A DNA stretch of 64,000 bases, taken from positions 2,407,405 through 2,471,404 of the forward strand of contig NZ_CP093397.1 in the NCBI RefSeq assembly GCF_029027585.1, read 5' to 3'. Positions 33,899 to 44,333 of the stretch are shown one piece after another (position 1 is the first letter of the stretch; every line of letters begins with the position of its first letter). Both the position numbers and the translations under genes were made by a program. Source of the DNA: Sulfurimonas sp. GTDB lineage: Bacteria > Campylobacterota > Campylobacteria > Campylobacterales > Sulfurimonadaceae. Under the pieces are notes generated by a model. That model saw nothing but the letters and a program-made list of their open reading frames with translations, ran no database searches and was not told the origin of the DNA.

Positions 33899-34446
33899 TA
33901 ATTAACCTCTATTAAAGAATAAACAGGAGTTTTTTCTTCAAGTGTTTTAATGCCCTTTAAAAAAGTTAAACCGATTATGAAACAAGACTCTATACATTTT
34001 GCACCAGTTTGGTTTATAAGTGTTGCTGCTGCATTTGCAGTTCCACCAGTTGCAATGAGATCATCTATCATAAGAACTCTTGCGTTTTGAACACCGCTAA
34101 AAGCATCTATATGAACTTCAATCTCATCGATGCCATACTCAAGAGCATATTTTTCACTATAAGTTGTATATGGAAGTTTACCTTTTTTGCGAATAGGTAC
34201 AAAACCGAGTCCAAGCATCTGTGCTAAAGCCGCACCAAATATAAAACCTCTAGCATCTATACCTGCTATGTAGTCTAAGTTATACTCTTTATATCTTTGG
34301 TAAAGATGATTCATTAAAACGCCATAAGCTTCTTTATTATTAAGAAGAGTTGTTATATCTTTAAAAACTATTCCTTCTTTTGGAAAATCTTTTATATTTC
34401 TTATAGAGTCTTCTATTATTCTTCTTTCTGTATTGCTTAATGTCAT
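33898..34446 (-). CDS. apt: Adenine phosphoribosyltransferase
   Basis: A 182-residue purine-salvage enzyme forming AMP from adenine and PRPP. Family blocks are [32 protein letters not shown] and the PRPP loop [18 protein letters not shown]. Length is typical. It overlaps trpB by one base (TAATG) and follows the small membrane/coiled-coil gene by 11 bp. Confidence 0.95.
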   Translation of the reverse strand: MTLSNTERRIIEDSIRNIKDFPKEGIVFKDITTLLNNKEAYGVLMNHLYQRYKEYNLDYIAGIDARGFIFGAALAQMLGLGFVPIRKKGKLPYTTYSEKYALEYGIDEIEVHIDAFSGVQNARVLMIDDLIATGGTANAAATLINQTGAKCIESCFIIGLTFLKGIKTLEEKTPVYSLIEVN

Positions 34447-34457
34447 CTTATTGTCCT

Positions 34458-34790
34458 TTATAGTAGAGCGTCTATACGACTCTCAAGTGCTTTTATTTTT
34501 CCGTTTAATCTATCTGTTTCTTGTCTATGTTTAGTGTTTCTTTGTTTTAAAACTTTAAGTTCATTTCTTAGTTTACTTAACTCATCACTTAAAATATCAA
34601 CATTTCCTAAAGCGCGTTGTAGCTGTATTTGGTATTTTCTTATGAGGATTTCAGCCTCTTGAAGTGTTAGCTTCATTAAGTCATTACCTCTTTGTTCTTT
34701 ATTTGTAATGCTTTTAAAGTAAAACATTTTAACAAATAAATAAATTGACAATATAGATAAAAGTGTTAAAAGTGACCATTCCCAAAACAT
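34458..34790 (-). CDS. Small membrane-anchored coiled-coil protein
   Basis: A 110-residue protein with one N-terminal helix ([19 protein letters not shown], about 7-25). A charged coiled coil follows from about residue 40 to the end ([20 protein letters not shown]). It overlaps rpiB by one base (TAATG) and precedes apt. The layout resembles septal or scaffold-type small proteins such as FtsB, but no specific motif supports that. Function unknown. Confidence 0.65.
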   Translation of the reverse strand: MFWEWSLLTLLSILSIYLFVKMFYFKSITNKEQRGNDLMKLTLQEAEILIRKYQIQLQRALGNVDILSDELSKLRNELKVLKQRNTKHRQETDRLNGKIKALESRIDALL

Positions 34791-35230
34791 TATTGTTTGT
34801 CTCCGATTTCTATTTTGGCTACGCGACCGATATGTCTTCCACCATCAAAACTTCCACCTATCCATGCATCTAAGATAGACTCCATTACACCTTTTCCAAC
34901 TATTCGTTCGCCAAAACACAAAACATTAGCGTCATTATGTCCTCTTGCAACTGTTGCAGTATAAGCATCGTGACAAAGTGCTGCTCTTATGCCTTGGTGT
35001 CTATTTGCTGCCATACTCATTCCGATTCCAGAGCCACAGATTAAGATGCCTTGAGTTCTCTCATCATCTAAAACTTCCTCGCAAAGTTTATGCGCATAAT
35101 CAGGATAATCAACTCTATCTGTTGAGCATGGACCCAAATCTATGACTTCATGCCCCTTTTGTTTTAAAAGTTCCACTGTATAGTCTTTTAAGTCGACTCC
35201 AGCGTGGTCTGTTGCTACAAAAAATTTCAT
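34790..35230 (-). CDS. rpiB: Ribose-5-phosphate isomerase B
   Basis: A 146-residue LacAB_rpiB-family isomerase interconverting ribose 5-phosphate and ribulose 5-phosphate. The N-terminus FVATDHAGVDLKDYTVELLK, the Cys-containing active site ILICGSGIGMSMAANRHQGI and ARGHNDANVLCFGER are diagnostic. Length is standard. It lies 10 bp after the M50 protease gene and shares a TAATG overlap with the next small gene. Confidence 0.94.
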   Translation of the reverse strand: MKFFVATDHAGVDLKDYTVELLKQKGHEVIDLGPCSTDRVDYPDYAHKLCEEVLDDERTQGILICGSGIGMSMAANRHQGIRAALCHDAYTATVARGHNDANVLCFGERIVGKGVMESILDAWIGGSFDGGRHIGRVAKIEIGDKQ

Positions 35231-35240
35231 TTTTCTTCCT

Positions 35241-35918
35241 TTATGATATTAGTAGATTCAATATTGTTTGTACAGGCAGTAACAATAGATAATCTTTTAG
35301 TGGCGTCATTAAAAGAATAAGAACCATAAAAATTCCATATCTTTCATTTTTGTAAAAAAACTCTGCTACAGTGTTTACTTTGTACTTTAGCGATAGATGC
35401 ATTAAAAAATGTGCTCCATCAAACTGAGGGATAGGAATAAGGTTAAATACTCCTAAAACAACATTTATAATTAGCAGTTGTGTAACAAAAAGATATGCAA
35501 AAAGATAAGCATCTAGGCTTGTTGGTTTACCCATAGAAACTAAAACTATAGATGCTAAAGCAGCTAATGTAAAGTTGTAAACTATACCAGCTAAATCAAC
35601 TTGCATTGCAGCGTTATATCCACCTCTTCTTATGACAGTAGCTGTATTTATAGGTACAGGTTTTGCCCAACCAAACAAAAATCCACTATCTCCACCAAGA
35701 AGCATAGGTATAAAGTACATAGATGCTGGAACCAAGATAGTACCAACTAAATCAACATGAGTGAGTGGGTTTATAGATAATCTTCCAGCGTTTTTGGCTG
35801 TTGTATCGCCATACATGTAAGCTACCAATCCATGCATGATTTCATGCCCGATAATAGCCACTCCAAGAGCTAAAACTGCTGCTAATATTTTTAGTAAATC
35901 AATAGATTCCATGGTCAT
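35241..35918 (-). CDS. Site-2 protease family (M50) membrane metalloprotease
   Basis: A 225-residue, largely hydrophobic protein of the minimal S2P-M50 group. The zinc motif is IGHEIMHGLVAYMYGD in the first helices, and the third ligand is probably in NLIPIPQFDGAHFLMHL. The LNPLTHVDLVGT-like segment INPLTHVDLVGTILVPA is also present. It has no PDZ domain, so it is not RseP. It overlaps lepB by 20 bp; linkage to signal peptidase suggests clearance of membrane peptides, which is inference. Confidence 0.87.
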   Translation of the reverse strand: MTMESIDLLKILAAVLALGVAIIGHEIMHGLVAYMYGDTTAKNAGRLSINPLTHVDLVGTILVPASMYFIPMLLGGDSGFLFGWAKPVPINTATVIRRGGYNAAMQVDLAGIVYNFTLAALASIVLVSMGKPTSLDAYLFAYLFVTQLLIINVVLGVFNLIPIPQFDGAHFLMHLSLKYKVNTVAEFFYKNERYGIFMVLILLMTPLKDYLLLLPVQTILNLLIS

Positions 35919-36708
35919 CTTTATCTAGTTTAAGTCTTTCTTTTATTGCAAGGTCTAGATGCCTCGGTTCTTCAAGATCGCTTGGAGTTTTACCTATTCT
36001 GTCCCATCTTATTTCCCAGTTCTCATCTACTGAGAAGTAAATAAACCAAGGTGTTCCTTCAATATTTTCATAAGGAACTGGACCCCAAAAACGGCTGTCA
36101 TTTGAATGATCGCGATTATCACCCATCATAAAATAAGTGTCTTTTTGAACTGTTGTTGGTGGAAAATAAAAAAGTTGCATAGGGTATCTACCATTATTTA
36201 TGATTTTTTCATCATTGTGAATCCCTGGATGCGCTTTTTTGTAAGGATTTTTAACCCAAAGTTTTCCAGAAAAAACTATAATTTCAAAATCTTTAAAATT
36301 CTCTTTTATCCACTCATCACCTTCACTATGATGTACAAAAAGATTTTTTTCTGAAACAAAAAGTTCATCACCGGGAAGAGCTACGCATCTTTTAACAAAG
36401 TGCTGCTTAGTATTGTGAGGATATCTAAATATAACTATATCTCCACGCTTAGGAGTATCTCCATCTATTAGACGAAGTCTATCACTCCAAGGCATGATGG
36501 ACATCTCAATAAAAGGAATATGAGGCATAGCTAAGCCATAAGCAAATTTTTTAGCAAAAAGATGGTCACCTATTAAAAGAGAGTCTTTCATACTTCCTGA
36601 TGGAATTCTAAAGGCTTGAGCTATAAAAAATATGATAAAAAGAACTATGGTTACAGTTCCAGTCCAAGAGTTTGAAAATTTATAAATTTTTAGTAAAAGT
36701 TCTTTCAT
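35899..36708 (-). CDS. lepB: Signal peptidase I
   Basis: A 269-residue membrane-bound Ser/Lys protease that removes signal peptides. One N-terminal helix (about 15-35) precedes the catalytic Ser in RIPSGSMKDSLLIGDHLF. The general-base Lys is in TKQHFVKRCVALPGDELFV, and the closing family block is MMGDNRDHSNDSRFWGPV. Length is typical. The gene abuts folD with no gap and overlaps the M50 protease gene. Confidence 0.95.
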   Translation of the reverse strand: MKELLLKIYKFSNSWTGTVTIVLFIIFFIAQAFRIPSGSMKDSLLIGDHLFAKKFAYGLAMPHIPFIEMSIMPWSDRLRLIDGDTPKRGDIVIFRYPHNTKQHFVKRCVALPGDELFVSEKNLFVHHSEGDEWIKENFKDFEIIVFSGKLWVKNPYKKAHPGIHNDEKIINNGRYPMQLFYFPPTTVQKDTYFMMGDNRDHSNDSRFWGPVPYENIEGTPWFIYFSVDENWEIRWDRIGKTPSDLEEPRHLDLAIKERLKLDKDDHGIY

Positions 36709-37566
36709 TTATACTCTTTCTTTTGCGTGAGCTTTTGCAGCTTTTAGTGTGTTTCTTAGAAGCATTGCTATTGTCATTGGACCAACTCCACCGGGAACGG
36801 GAGTTATATATGAGCATTTTTCACTAACATTAGCAAAATCAACATCACCAACAAGTTTACCATTGTCTGCTCTGTTTATGCCAATATCTATAACAATAGC
36901 ATCTGACTTTATCATATCTTCCGTTATAAGGTTAATAACACCAACTCCTACTAGTAATATATCAGCATCTAGGGTATGCTTTTTTAAGTTATCAGTATGA
37001 ATATGACAAATTTCAACAGTTGCATCTGCATTTAAAAGTAGAGAAGCCATAGGTTTTCCTACGATATTTGAAGCACCAACAACTACACAGTTTTTACCCT
37101 TTATATCGATATTGTATTCTTTAAAAAGTTCCATAACACCAAGTGGAGTACAAGGCACGAAACCATCAAGTCCTGTTGTTAATCTACCAACATTAAAAGG
37201 ATGAAAACCATCTACATCTTTGCTTGGAGCTACTAATTCTAAAATCTTTGTTTCATCTATTTGTGATGGAAGGGGAAGTTGAATAAGAATACCATCTATG
37301 CTTGGGTTGTCATTCATCATTGATATTGTATTTTCAATGGTTTCTTGAGAAATATCTTCTGGCATCTCGTGTGTGACAGAGTAAAAGCCTACTCTATCGC
37401 AAGCCTTTTTTTTCATATTTACATAAGCTGCACTTGCTGGATCTTGTCCAACTAAAACTACTGCTAAACCAGGTACGCTATTTGTTGCTTTTTTAAAGTT
37501 TTTTACTTCATCTGCTACTATTATTTCTATCTTTTTTGAAAGTGTTTTACCATCGAGAAGTTGCAT
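36709..37566 (-). CDS. folD: Methylenetetrahydrofolate dehydrogenase/cyclohydrolase
   Basis: A 285-residue bifunctional one-carbon enzyme. The catalytic region is PGLAVVLVGQDPASAAYVNM with the essential Lys in YVNMKKKAC. GILIQLPLPSQID, the NADP fold CVVVGASNIVGKPMA and the C-terminal TPVPGGVGPMTIAML follow. Length is standard. It is the first gene of the minus-strand run through lepB to ychF and is divergent from the cytochrome gene at 37625. Confidence 0.95.
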   Translation of the reverse strand: MQLLDGKTLSKKIEIIVADEVKNFKKATNSVPGLAVVLVGQDPASAAYVNMKKKACDRVGFYSVTHEMPEDISQETIENTISMMNDNPSIDGILIQLPLPSQIDETKILELVAPSKDVDGFHPFNVGRLTTGLDGFVPCTPLGVMELFKEYNIDIKGKNCVVVGASNIVGKPMASLLLNADATVEICHIHTDNLKKHTLDADILLVGVGVINLITEDMIKSDAIVIDIGINRADNGKLVGDVDFANVSEKCSYITPVPGGVGPMTIAMLLRNTLKAAKAHAKERV

Positions 37567-37624
37567 TTAAACCTCTTAAATTATTTTTTTGTTATTATAC
37601 CACTATATATTAAAGGATCGCTTT

Positions 37625-37969
37625 ATGAAATATTTATTGCTTTTTATTTTTCCGATTTTTCTCTTTGGAGAAACTACTTTTATAACTCCTATGGAGTATG
37701 CTTCACAGTTATATAAAAACCCAAGAGGCATAGGCTGTCATCTTTGTCATGGAGCTAAAGGTGAAGGTAAACTAATTGCAAAATATATAGATAAAAATGA
37801 ATCAAAAACTTTTATGGGACCTGCAATAAATGAACTTGATTTCGCACTCTTTTATAAAGCTTTAAATAAACGAAAAAATGGAATGCCAAGATACTTTTTG
37901 ACAAAAAAAGAACTTCAGGCACTTTACTTATATTTACAAGAAAATAAAGGCAAAAAAAATGCTAAATAA
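37625..37969 (+). CDS. Small periplasmic c-type cytochrome
   Basis: A 114-residue protein. I choose the ATG at 37625, seven bases after AAAGGA, because it starts a clean signal peptide (MKYLLLFIFPIFLFGE); an upstream in-frame ATG at 37589 would spoil it. The haem site is GCHLCHGAKGEGK, and the distal Met is probably in KNGMPRYFLTKKE, so this is a class I monohaem cytochrome. It overlaps the next gene by 11 bp and is divergent from folD. The electron partner is unknown. Confidence 0.82.
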   Translation: MKYLLLFIFPIFLFGETTFITPMEYASQLYKNPRGIGCHLCHGAKGEGKLIAKYIDKNESKTFMGPAINELDFALFYKALNKRKNGMPRYFLTKKELQALYLYLQENKGKKNAK

Positions 37970-38687
37970 CTTAGAAGAACTTTATAATAGCAAAGATATA
38001 GAAGCCCTTGATAAATTAGCTATACCTTCGTTTAGAGTTTTGAACACTTCGAGTAACTTTTCTAAAGTAAGAATACTAGATTGTAGTGATATACAACAAT
38101 TAAACACTATAGATACTATAGATGCTCAGTGTATAATGCTAGACTTAACAAAGACACCAGCGGAAGAAAACAGACATTTTTCTTTAGTCCTTTGTGCCAT
38201 ATATCTAACTCAATATAAAGAGTATGAAAAAAAAATAATAGTAAAAGTAAATTCTTTAAATGATGGTGGATATGAAGAGATAACATACTTAAATCAGTTT
38301 ATGCCAGATGCTATAGTTGTTTCAAATATCAATAATGATAAAGAAGTTAAAAATGTTTTAGCTTTGTTAAATGAGGATATAGAGTTGCATTTAAATATTC
38401 AAACCTCAGAGTCTTGGCATAATTTATCAACTCTTAGATGCGAGCTTAGAGTTAGCACTTTTTATCTTGATGTTGAAAATTTACTAGAAGATATGCAGTT
38501 GAGTAATTCTATAATAGACTTGCAAAATCCTACTATGAAGTATATGCTTTCTCATTTTTTAGTGACTTGTAAAGCAATGGGAATCAAACCTGTTTCTTTT
38601 CTTTGCAAGAACTCAAGCCAAGAAAATTCTTGGTTAGAGCTTGAAAAAAGTATGGGTTATGATGCTAAGTTAAGTAATGGAGTATAA
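37959..38687 (+). CDS. HpcH/HpaI aldolase or CitE-like protein, divergent
   Basis: A 242-residue protein with a possible TIM-barrel layout like citrate lyase beta subunits. KIIVKVNSLNDGGYEEITYL and the downstream strands DAIVVSNINNDKEV and LHLNIQTSESWHNL take the places of the CitE R-N-P, P-K and I-E-T motifs. Several expected catalytic residues are not evident, so it may be a degenerate or regulatory member. It overlaps the cytochrome gene by 11 bp and is convergent with tolC (1-bp gap). The family call is tentative. Confidence 0.5.
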   Translation: MLNNLEELYNSKDIEALDKLAIPSFRVLNTSSNFSKVRILDCSDIQQLNTIDTIDAQCIMLDLTKTPAEENRHFSLVLCAIYLTQYKEYEKKIIVKVNSLNDGGYEEITYLNQFMPDAIVVSNINNDKEVKNVLALLNEDIELHLNIQTSESWHNLSTLRCELRVSTFYLDVENLLEDMQLSNSIIDLQNPTMKYMLSHFLVTCKAMGIKPVSFLCKNSSQENSWLELEKSMGYDAKLSNGV

Positions 38688-38688
38688 G

Positions 38689-39975
38689 TTACTTTCCAAT
38701 AGCGTTGTCTAAGGTAGCAATTGCAGCATAATAGTTGTAATAATCAACCACTAGAGATGATTTAGCATCTATGTAGCCTTGTCTTGCTTGTTGAAGCTCT
38801 ATGTAGTCAGATAAGCCGTGTTCATATCTTTGTTGGGCTTGTCCAAATTTTTCTTTAGAAACTTCTAATAGACTTTGAGATAACTCTACTGAGTCTTTTG
38901 TTTTATGTATATTTATATAAGCTTGTGTAATATCTTTTTTGATAGATAGTTTAGAACTTTGAAGTTGTGATTTGGAAATACTTAGGTTGATTTGTTGTTC
39001 TTGAGTAAAAGCAGAGGTAGCTCCACCTTGATAGATGTTCCAGTCTAGGTTTAACATAGCATTCCATTGTTGCTCTGGCATTAAAACTTTTAATTTATCA
39101 ACTTCTTGTTTTGTATAATCAGCATTAAAATATAACTGTGGATAGTACTCAGACGAAGCAATTTCGCCACTAGCTTTAGTTGATTGTATATTTGATAGAT
39201 ATTTTTTTAACTCATATCTATTTTTATATGCAAAATTTATGGAGTCAATAAGTGTTAAATCATAATCCGATAAAGACTCATAAATAGTTTCTAAAACTAA
39301 CTCTTTAGAGTAAACTTTATATCTTTTATCTACTTCTTCAAAGCCTACAACTTCGTCAAGATCAGCATAGGAAAGTTTTAAGTCATAAAGACTTTTTTTC
39401 AAGTCTAGTTGAGATTTTATGAGTTCAACTTTTGCGTCTGAAACATCAATCTTTGTTCGTATCCCAGCTTCAAAATATTTTTTTGAACGGTAAAGTTGAA
39501 TCTCATTTAGTTTTACATTTTCTTTGTTTACATTTATTAGTGCGATGGATTGTAAAACTTGATAATAAGTTGTTTTAACATCCATTTTCTTATCAGATAT
39601 TTTTTGCTCATTTGCATTTAGATAAGAGTCCGAATCATATTTAAAACTATCTACACTACCGCCTGTCTTACCGAAATCATAAATGATTTGCTTTAGAGAT
39701 AATTTTCCCAACATAAGAGTATCATCTATCATATTATTTGGGTTATTAGCCATGTCACTCATACTAGTTTGACCAGCATTTAGATGTAAATCAAGTTTAG
39801 GCAGATAACCTGAAAAAGCCTTGTCATATCTACTTTGTGAAGCTTTGTACTCTGAAGCACTTATATCTAAGTCAGGAGAGTTTTTCAATGCTTCCAAAAT
39901 TAGCTTGTCAACACTGTATATCTCTTTAGCATCTATGCTTAAAGTTAGTAAAATTATTAGTATTAGTTTATACAT
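38689..39975 (-). CDS. TolC-family outer-membrane efflux protein
   Basis: A 428-residue protein with a signal peptide (about 1-16). Two outer-membrane efflux (OEP) repeats lie at about 20-210 and 235-425, rich in long amphipathic helices with Gln/Ser/Lys. It is the last gene of the MFP-RND-TolC operon and begins directly after the RND stop. It should trimerise as the outer-membrane duct (CmeC/TolC equivalent). It may also serve the split RND system at 4965-9113, which has no channel gene of its own. Confidence 0.88.
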   Translation of the reverse strand: MYKLILIILLTLSIDAKEIYSVDKLILEALKNSPDLDISASEYKASQSRYDKAFSGYLPKLDLHLNAGQTSMSDMANNPNNMIDDTLMLGKLSLKQIIYDFGKTGGSVDSFKYDSDSYLNANEQKISDKKMDVKTTYYQVLQSIALINVNKENVKLNEIQLYRSKKYFEAGIRTKIDVSDAKVELIKSQLDLKKSLYDLKLSYADLDEVVGFEEVDKRYKVYSKELVLETIYESLSDYDLTLIDSINFAYKNRYELKKYLSNIQSTKASGEIASSEYYPQLYFNADYTKQEVDKLKVLMPEQQWNAMLNLDWNIYQGGATSAFTQEQQINLSISKSQLQSSKLSIKKDITQAYINIHKTKDSVELSQSLLEVSKEKFGQAQQRYEHGLSDYIELQQARQGYIDAKSSLVVDYYNYYAAIATLDNAIGK

Positions 39976-42900
39976 TTATATAGATTCCCTTCTTTTTATT
40001 TCATCTTCAACGCTAACAAATTTCTCTCTCATAGTTTCAAGTAGGACATAAAGAACTGGTACAAAAAGAGTAGATATAAAAGTTGCAGCAATCATACCAA
40101 ACATTAAAACTATACCGATAGATTGTTGGGTTATAGCTCCTGCTCCTGTTGCAAAAGCAAGAGGAAATATACCAAAAAGAAAAGAAAGAATAGTCATCAT
40201 AATAGCACGAAAACGAAGACTTCCTGCATTTATGGCAGCTTCAATAATTCCTACTCCTGCTTCTCGTTGTTCTTTTGCAAACTCTACTATTAAAATGGCA
40301 TTTTTAGCGGCCAGAGCTACGAGTAAGACAAGTCCAACCTGAGCAAATGTATTTAGTGGTAAACCTGACCAATGAAGTCCAGCAATAGCACCTGCCACAA
40401 CCATAGGCACTGAAAGTAAAATCATAAGTGGCAGTATCCACGATTCATATTGAGCTGAAAGAACTAAGAAAACTACGAGAAGTACAAAAAACACTACATA
40501 TATTTGTGCATTTCCAGCAAGGGTTTCTTGATAACTCATACCAGCCCATTCATAACCATACGATGGAGGGAGAATTCTTTTAGCAATTTCATCCATAGCG
40601 GTCATTGCATCTCCAGAACTATACCCAGGAGCGGCAGCCCCATTTATTTGTATACTTCTATACATATTGAAGTGAGTTAAATTTTGTGGACCTATCATCT
40701 CCTTAACTTCAAGTATGGCATCTAGAGGTATCATCTTATCTGCTCTATTTTTAACGAAGAGTTTACCTATGTCTTCTTTAGAACTTCTGTAGTTCTTATC
40801 TGCTTGAACAAAAACTCTAAAAACTTTACCAAATTTTGTAAAATCATTTACATAAATAGAACCCAAATAAGCTTGCATAGTTGTAAAAAGATCACTCATA
40901 TTTACCCCAAGAGCATTTGCTTTTTCTCTATCTATTGTAATATCATACATAGGATAATTAGTAGCAAAAGTTGTGAAAGCATACGCAATTCTAGGGTCAG
41001 CAAATGCTTCTTTTATCATCTCATTTGCAAAATGCTCAAAAGTATTTAAATCACTAGATAGATAATCTTGAAGTCTAAAATCAAAGCCACCAACATTACC
41101 AACACCAGGAATACCAGGAAGATTAAATGCCGCTATATTAGCTTCACTTACAGTTGCTGTTTTTTGCCGAATTTGCCGAATGATACCAAAGGCACTATTT
41201 TGTTTTGTTGTTCTTTCTTTCCAATCTTTTAAAGAAACGAACATTGCTAGAGCTGAGCCATCTATTGAAGATGTAATAATATTATACCCTTCAATACTTA
41301 CAATATTTTCTACACCGTCAATAGAATAGATGATATCTTCTACTTCTTTTCTTATTTTTGTTGTTTGTGCAATAGAAGTACCTGGTTTTCCATTAACAGA
41401 TACCATCAACATACCTTTGTCCTCAGAAGGAACAAAACCTGTAGGTGTAATGGAAAAGAGATAGTACATAAGATAAAAAATTCCACCCATTACGAGTATC
41501 ATAAAGTATCTAATTTTTATTAGCATAGTTATTGCTATCTTGTACTTGGCTGTAAGTGCCTTGAAAAATATATCAAATGCTCTAAATATGATAAACTTTT
41601 CCTCTCCTTTTTTACGCCTTTTGATAATAATAGAACTAATCGCCGGAGAAAGAGAAAGTGCATTTAAAGATGACACTAGAACTGCAAAGGCAATAGTTAG
41701 AGCAAATTGTTGATAAAGAGCACCAGTAATACCTGGTAGGAGAGAAACAGGGATAAAAACAGCCACTAAAACGAGGGTGGTTGAGATAATCGGTCCAATG
41801 AGTTCTATCATAGCCTTTTTTACAACCTGAGCCATTGTCAATTCTGGTTCTCTATACATGATAACTTCAACATTCTCAACAACAAGAATAGCATCATCAA
41901 CAACAATACCGATGGCTAAAATAAGTCCAAAAAGTGTTAAGAAGTTGATACTAAATCCACCTGCAATTTGCATTGCAGCAAAAGCACCAACAAGTGAAAC
42001 AGGAATAGTTGCTGCAGCAATAACAGTAGGTCGCCATGAGCCCAAAAATATAAAGATAATTAGAATAACAAGAGCTATAGCCATAAAAAGATTGTTTACA
42101 ACATTATTGATAGCCACTTTAACATATTTTGTCGTATCGTAAGGAACTGCATATGTTATGCCATCTGGAAAACGGCTTTGAAGTTTTTGCATTGTTTCTT
42201 CAACTTTTTCTCTAATTTCAAGAGCATTTGCTTCTCCAAGTTGATATACTCCGATAAGTCCAGCTGGTTTTTTTGCACTTATAGCATTCCAATCATAAAA
42301 TTCGCTTCCAAGTTCTACTCTTGAAACATCACTTAAATAGACAAGTGAGCCATCTTTTTTATATTTAAGTACAATTTTTTCAAATTCTTTAACATCTGTT
42401 AACCTACCTTTTGTAGAGAGAATAAACTCCTGTTTTTGGTCATCAAAAGTAGGTGTTCCACCAATTTTACCAATAGAAGCTTGTTTATTTTGGCTTTTAA
42501 CAGCAGATATTACTTCCATTGGGGTCATATTTAAAGCTTTTAGTTTATCGGGGTTTAGCCAGATACGAATAGAGTATTTTTTCTCACCCATATTTTCAGC
42601 TTTACCAACACCAGGAATTCTTTTAATCTCATCAAGTATATTAATGTTCACAAAGTTTGAAAGGAAACTTCCATCATATCTATCATCTCCACTTATCGCA
42701 ATTAGACAAACAATAGAAGGAGATTTTTTATCTACTATAACTCCTTGTGCTGTTACTTCTGTAGGAAGAGAAGCTGTAGCCGTAGAAACTTTATTTTGAA
42801 TATCAACTGCTCCAATATCAATATCGTAACCAGGTTCAAAATAAACATTTATACTAGAACTACCATTTGCAGCCGATGAAGACTCCATATAAATAACACC

Positions 42901-43122
42901 CTTGATGCCATTGAGTTTATCTTCTAAAACACGAGTAACAGTATCTTCAACAACAAAAGCATTGGCACCAGTATATGTAGCACTTACATTTACAGTAGGA
43001 GGGGCAACATCAGGATATTCTGATATAGGAAGAACAAGCATTGAAACAAGTCCGCCAGTCATTATGATGAGCGAAATTACTATCGCAAGTATAGGTCTTT
43101 TTATAAAAGTTACAGAAAACAT
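39976..43122 (-). CDS. HAE1-type RND multidrug efflux permease (AcrB/CmeB-like)
   Basis: A 1,048-residue full-length inner-membrane transporter with 12 TM helices and two large periplasmic loops. The N-terminus is [22 protein letters not shown]4 has [16 protein letters not shown] with both Asp, and TM10 has [15 protein letters not shown] with the relay Lys, so the proton path is intact. Porter-domain signatures include [20 protein letters not shown]. Length is typical of HAE1 pumps. It lies 4 bp after the adaptor gene and abuts the TolC gene. Drugs, bile-like compounds or solvents are likely substrates. Confidence 0.93.
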   Translation of the reverse strand: MFSVTFIKRPILAIVISLIIMTGGLVSMLVLPISEYPDVAPPTVNVSATYTGANAFVVEDTVTRVLEDKLNGIKGVIYMESSSAANGSSSINVYFEPGYDIDIGAVDIQNKVSTATASLPTEVTAQGVIVDKKSPSIVCLIAISGDDRYDGSFLSNFVNINILDEIKRIPGVGKAENMGEKKYSIRIWLNPDKLKALNMTPMEVISAVKSQNKQASIGKIGGTPTFDDQKQEFILSTKGRLTDVKEFEKIVLKYKKDGSLVYLSDVSRVELGSEFYDWNAISAKKPAGLIGVYQLGEANALEIREKVEETMQKLQSRFPDGITYAVPYDTTKYVKVAINNVVNNLFMAIALVILIIFIFLGSWRPTVIAAATIPVSLVGAFAAMQIAGGFSINFLTLFGLILAIGIVVDDAILVVENVEVIMYREPELTMAQVVKKAMIELIGPIISTTLVLVAVFIPVSLLPGITGALYQQFALTIAFAVLVSSLNALSLSPAISSIIIKRRKKGEEKFIIFRAFDIFFKALTAKYKIAITMLIKIRYFMILVMGGIFYLMYYLFSITPTGFVPSEDKGMLMVSVNGKPGTSIAQTTKIRKEVEDIIYSIDGVENIVSIEGYNIITSSIDGSALAMFVSLKDWKERTTKQNSAFGIIRQIRQKTATVSEANIAAFNLPGIPGVGNVGGFDFRLQDYLSSDLNTFEHFANEMIKEAFADPRIAYAFTTFATNYPMYDITIDREKANALGVNMSDLFTTMQAYLGSIYVNDFTKFGKVFRVFVQADKNYRSSKEDIGKLFVKNRADKMIPLDAILEVKEMIGPQNLTHFNMYRSIQINGAAAPGYSSGDAMTAMDEIAKRILPPSYGYEWAGMSYQETLAGNAQIYVVFFVLLVVFLVLSAQYESWILPLMILLSVPMVVAGAIAGLHWSGLPLNTFAQVGLVLLVALAAKNAILIVEFAKEQREAGVGIIEAAINAGSLRFRAIMMTILSFLFGIFPLAFATGAGAITQQSIGIVLMFGMIAATFISTLFVPVLYVLLETMREKFVSVEDEIKRRESI

Positions 43123-43126
43123 TTAT

Positions 43127-44293
43127 TTAGTTACCTTTTGGAATAAGGTTATTCTTTTGTAAAACTGATTTTATCCCTTGGGTTGAACTAACATCAGTTA
43201 TTTTTATCTTACGACCACTTTTTAGCTTAACAAGCGCAGAAACTATAACTTTATCACCATCTTTAAGACCACTATGAACGCTTACATAGTATTTACTTGA
43301 ATAATCAGTAGTTATATCAACTCTTTTAATAGTTGAGTTTTTATCTGCAATATAAACATAACTTCCAAGTTGATCATTAAAAATAACTTCTGGTGGAATC
43401 ATAAGGAATTTGTATTTATTATTTATGAACATATTTATATAAACAAAAGTACCAGGTAAAACTTTTCCTTTTGTATTTTTAATTGTTGCACGCATTGTTA
43501 TAGTAGAAGTTAAAGGATCGACTATATTATTTGAAAAATCTATATACCCGTTAAGCCTACTTTGCTCTACACTTCCAGCAACTTCAATAAAAGCATCTGG
43601 TTTATCTTTGTTCCTGTATTTTTGGAACATTTTTACATCTTTTTGTGAAGGAGAAAAATATGCATATATTGGATTAGTGTTCACTATAGTTGTCAGAAGA
43701 GTTGACTCTCCTTGACCAACAAGATTCCCAATATCTACGCGTCTTGCACTAGCATATCCGCTGATTGGTGCAGTTATGATTGTATAACTAAGTTCTATTT
43801 TTGCTCTATTTATTTGAGCAAGATCACCAGCAATAGCTGCTCTAAGACCAGCTTGCTGAGCTTGGTATTGTTCTAGGGTAGCACGAGGAGCCAGCCCTTC
43901 ATCAACTAAAGGTTGGTATCTATTAACATCAGCTGTAGCAAGCGCTAAAGATGCTTCATCTTGTCTTTTCTTTGCTTTTGCTGCATTTAGAGATGCTATG
44001 TATTCACTCTGTTGGATTTTAAAAAGTTTTTGACCTTTTTTAACTGCTTGTCCATCTTTGAAGTATATTTTTTCAAGTATTCCAGCTACTCTTACTCTTA
44101 CATCTTGGTCACTACTTGCTTTTGTCATTCCTGTATATTGTTTCCATATGGGAACAGCTTCTTTTTTTACAGTTATCGTATTTACCGCAAGTGCTGGCAT
44201 CTCTTTTTTTGCTACAACTTGTTTTTCATCAGAACAAGCCGTGAAAAAAACAAGTGATGAAATCAGAAGAGTAGATAAAATTTTAATGTGCAT
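43127..44293 (-). CDS. RND efflux periplasmic adaptor lipoprotein (AcrA/CmeA-like)
   Basis: A 388-residue adaptor. The signal sequence ends in a lipobox-like FFTAC with Cys at about residue 20, so it is probably lipid-anchored. The order is lipoyl half (RVRVAGILEKIYFKDGQAVK), helical hairpin (about 95-165), second lipoyl half (IITAPISGYASARRVDIGN), beta-barrel and membrane-proximal domains (GRKIKITDVSS). It is first in the efflux operon, after a -10 at 44317-44322. No TetR-type repressor gene adjoins it. Confidence 0.92.
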   Translation of the reverse strand: MHIKILSTLLISSLVFFTACSDEKQVVAKKEMPALAVNTITVKKEAVPIWKQYTGMTKASSDQDVRVRVAGILEKIYFKDGQAVKKGQKLFKIQQSEYIASLNAAKAKKRQDEASLALATADVNRYQPLVDEGLAPRATLEQYQAQQAGLRAAIAGDLAQINRAKIELSYTIITAPISGYASARRVDIGNLVGQGESTLLTTIVNTNPIYAYFSPSQKDVKMFQKYRNKDKPDAFIEVAGSVEQSRLNGYIDFSNNIVDPLTSTITMRATIKNTKGKVLPGTFVYINMFINNKYKFLMIPPEVIFNDQLGSYVYIADKNSTIKRVDITTDYSSKYYVSVHSGLKDGDKVIVSALVKLKSGRKIKITDVSSTQGIKSVLQKNNLIPKGN

Positions 44294-44316
44294 GTAATCG
44301 CCTTATATTTTTTTAA

Positions 44317-44322
44317 ATTATA
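44317..44322 (-). promoter_or_regulatory. Candidate -10 (TATAAT) of the MFP-RND-TolC operon
   Basis: On the minus strand AGCT-TTT-AGCT-ATAATTT places TATAAT 24 bp before the adaptor ATG. AAGGCGATTAC provides the ribosome site. The small inverted repeat AGCT-N3-AGCT (44321-44331) overlaps the -10 and could be an operator or the end of the SMR transcript. Confidence 0.4.
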
Positions 44323-44333
44323 GCTAAAAGCTC

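Noticed and set aside
37589-37624. Upstream ATG start for the small cytochrome c
   Set aside because: The ATG at 37625 has the proper AAAGGA spacing and gives a normal signal peptide.
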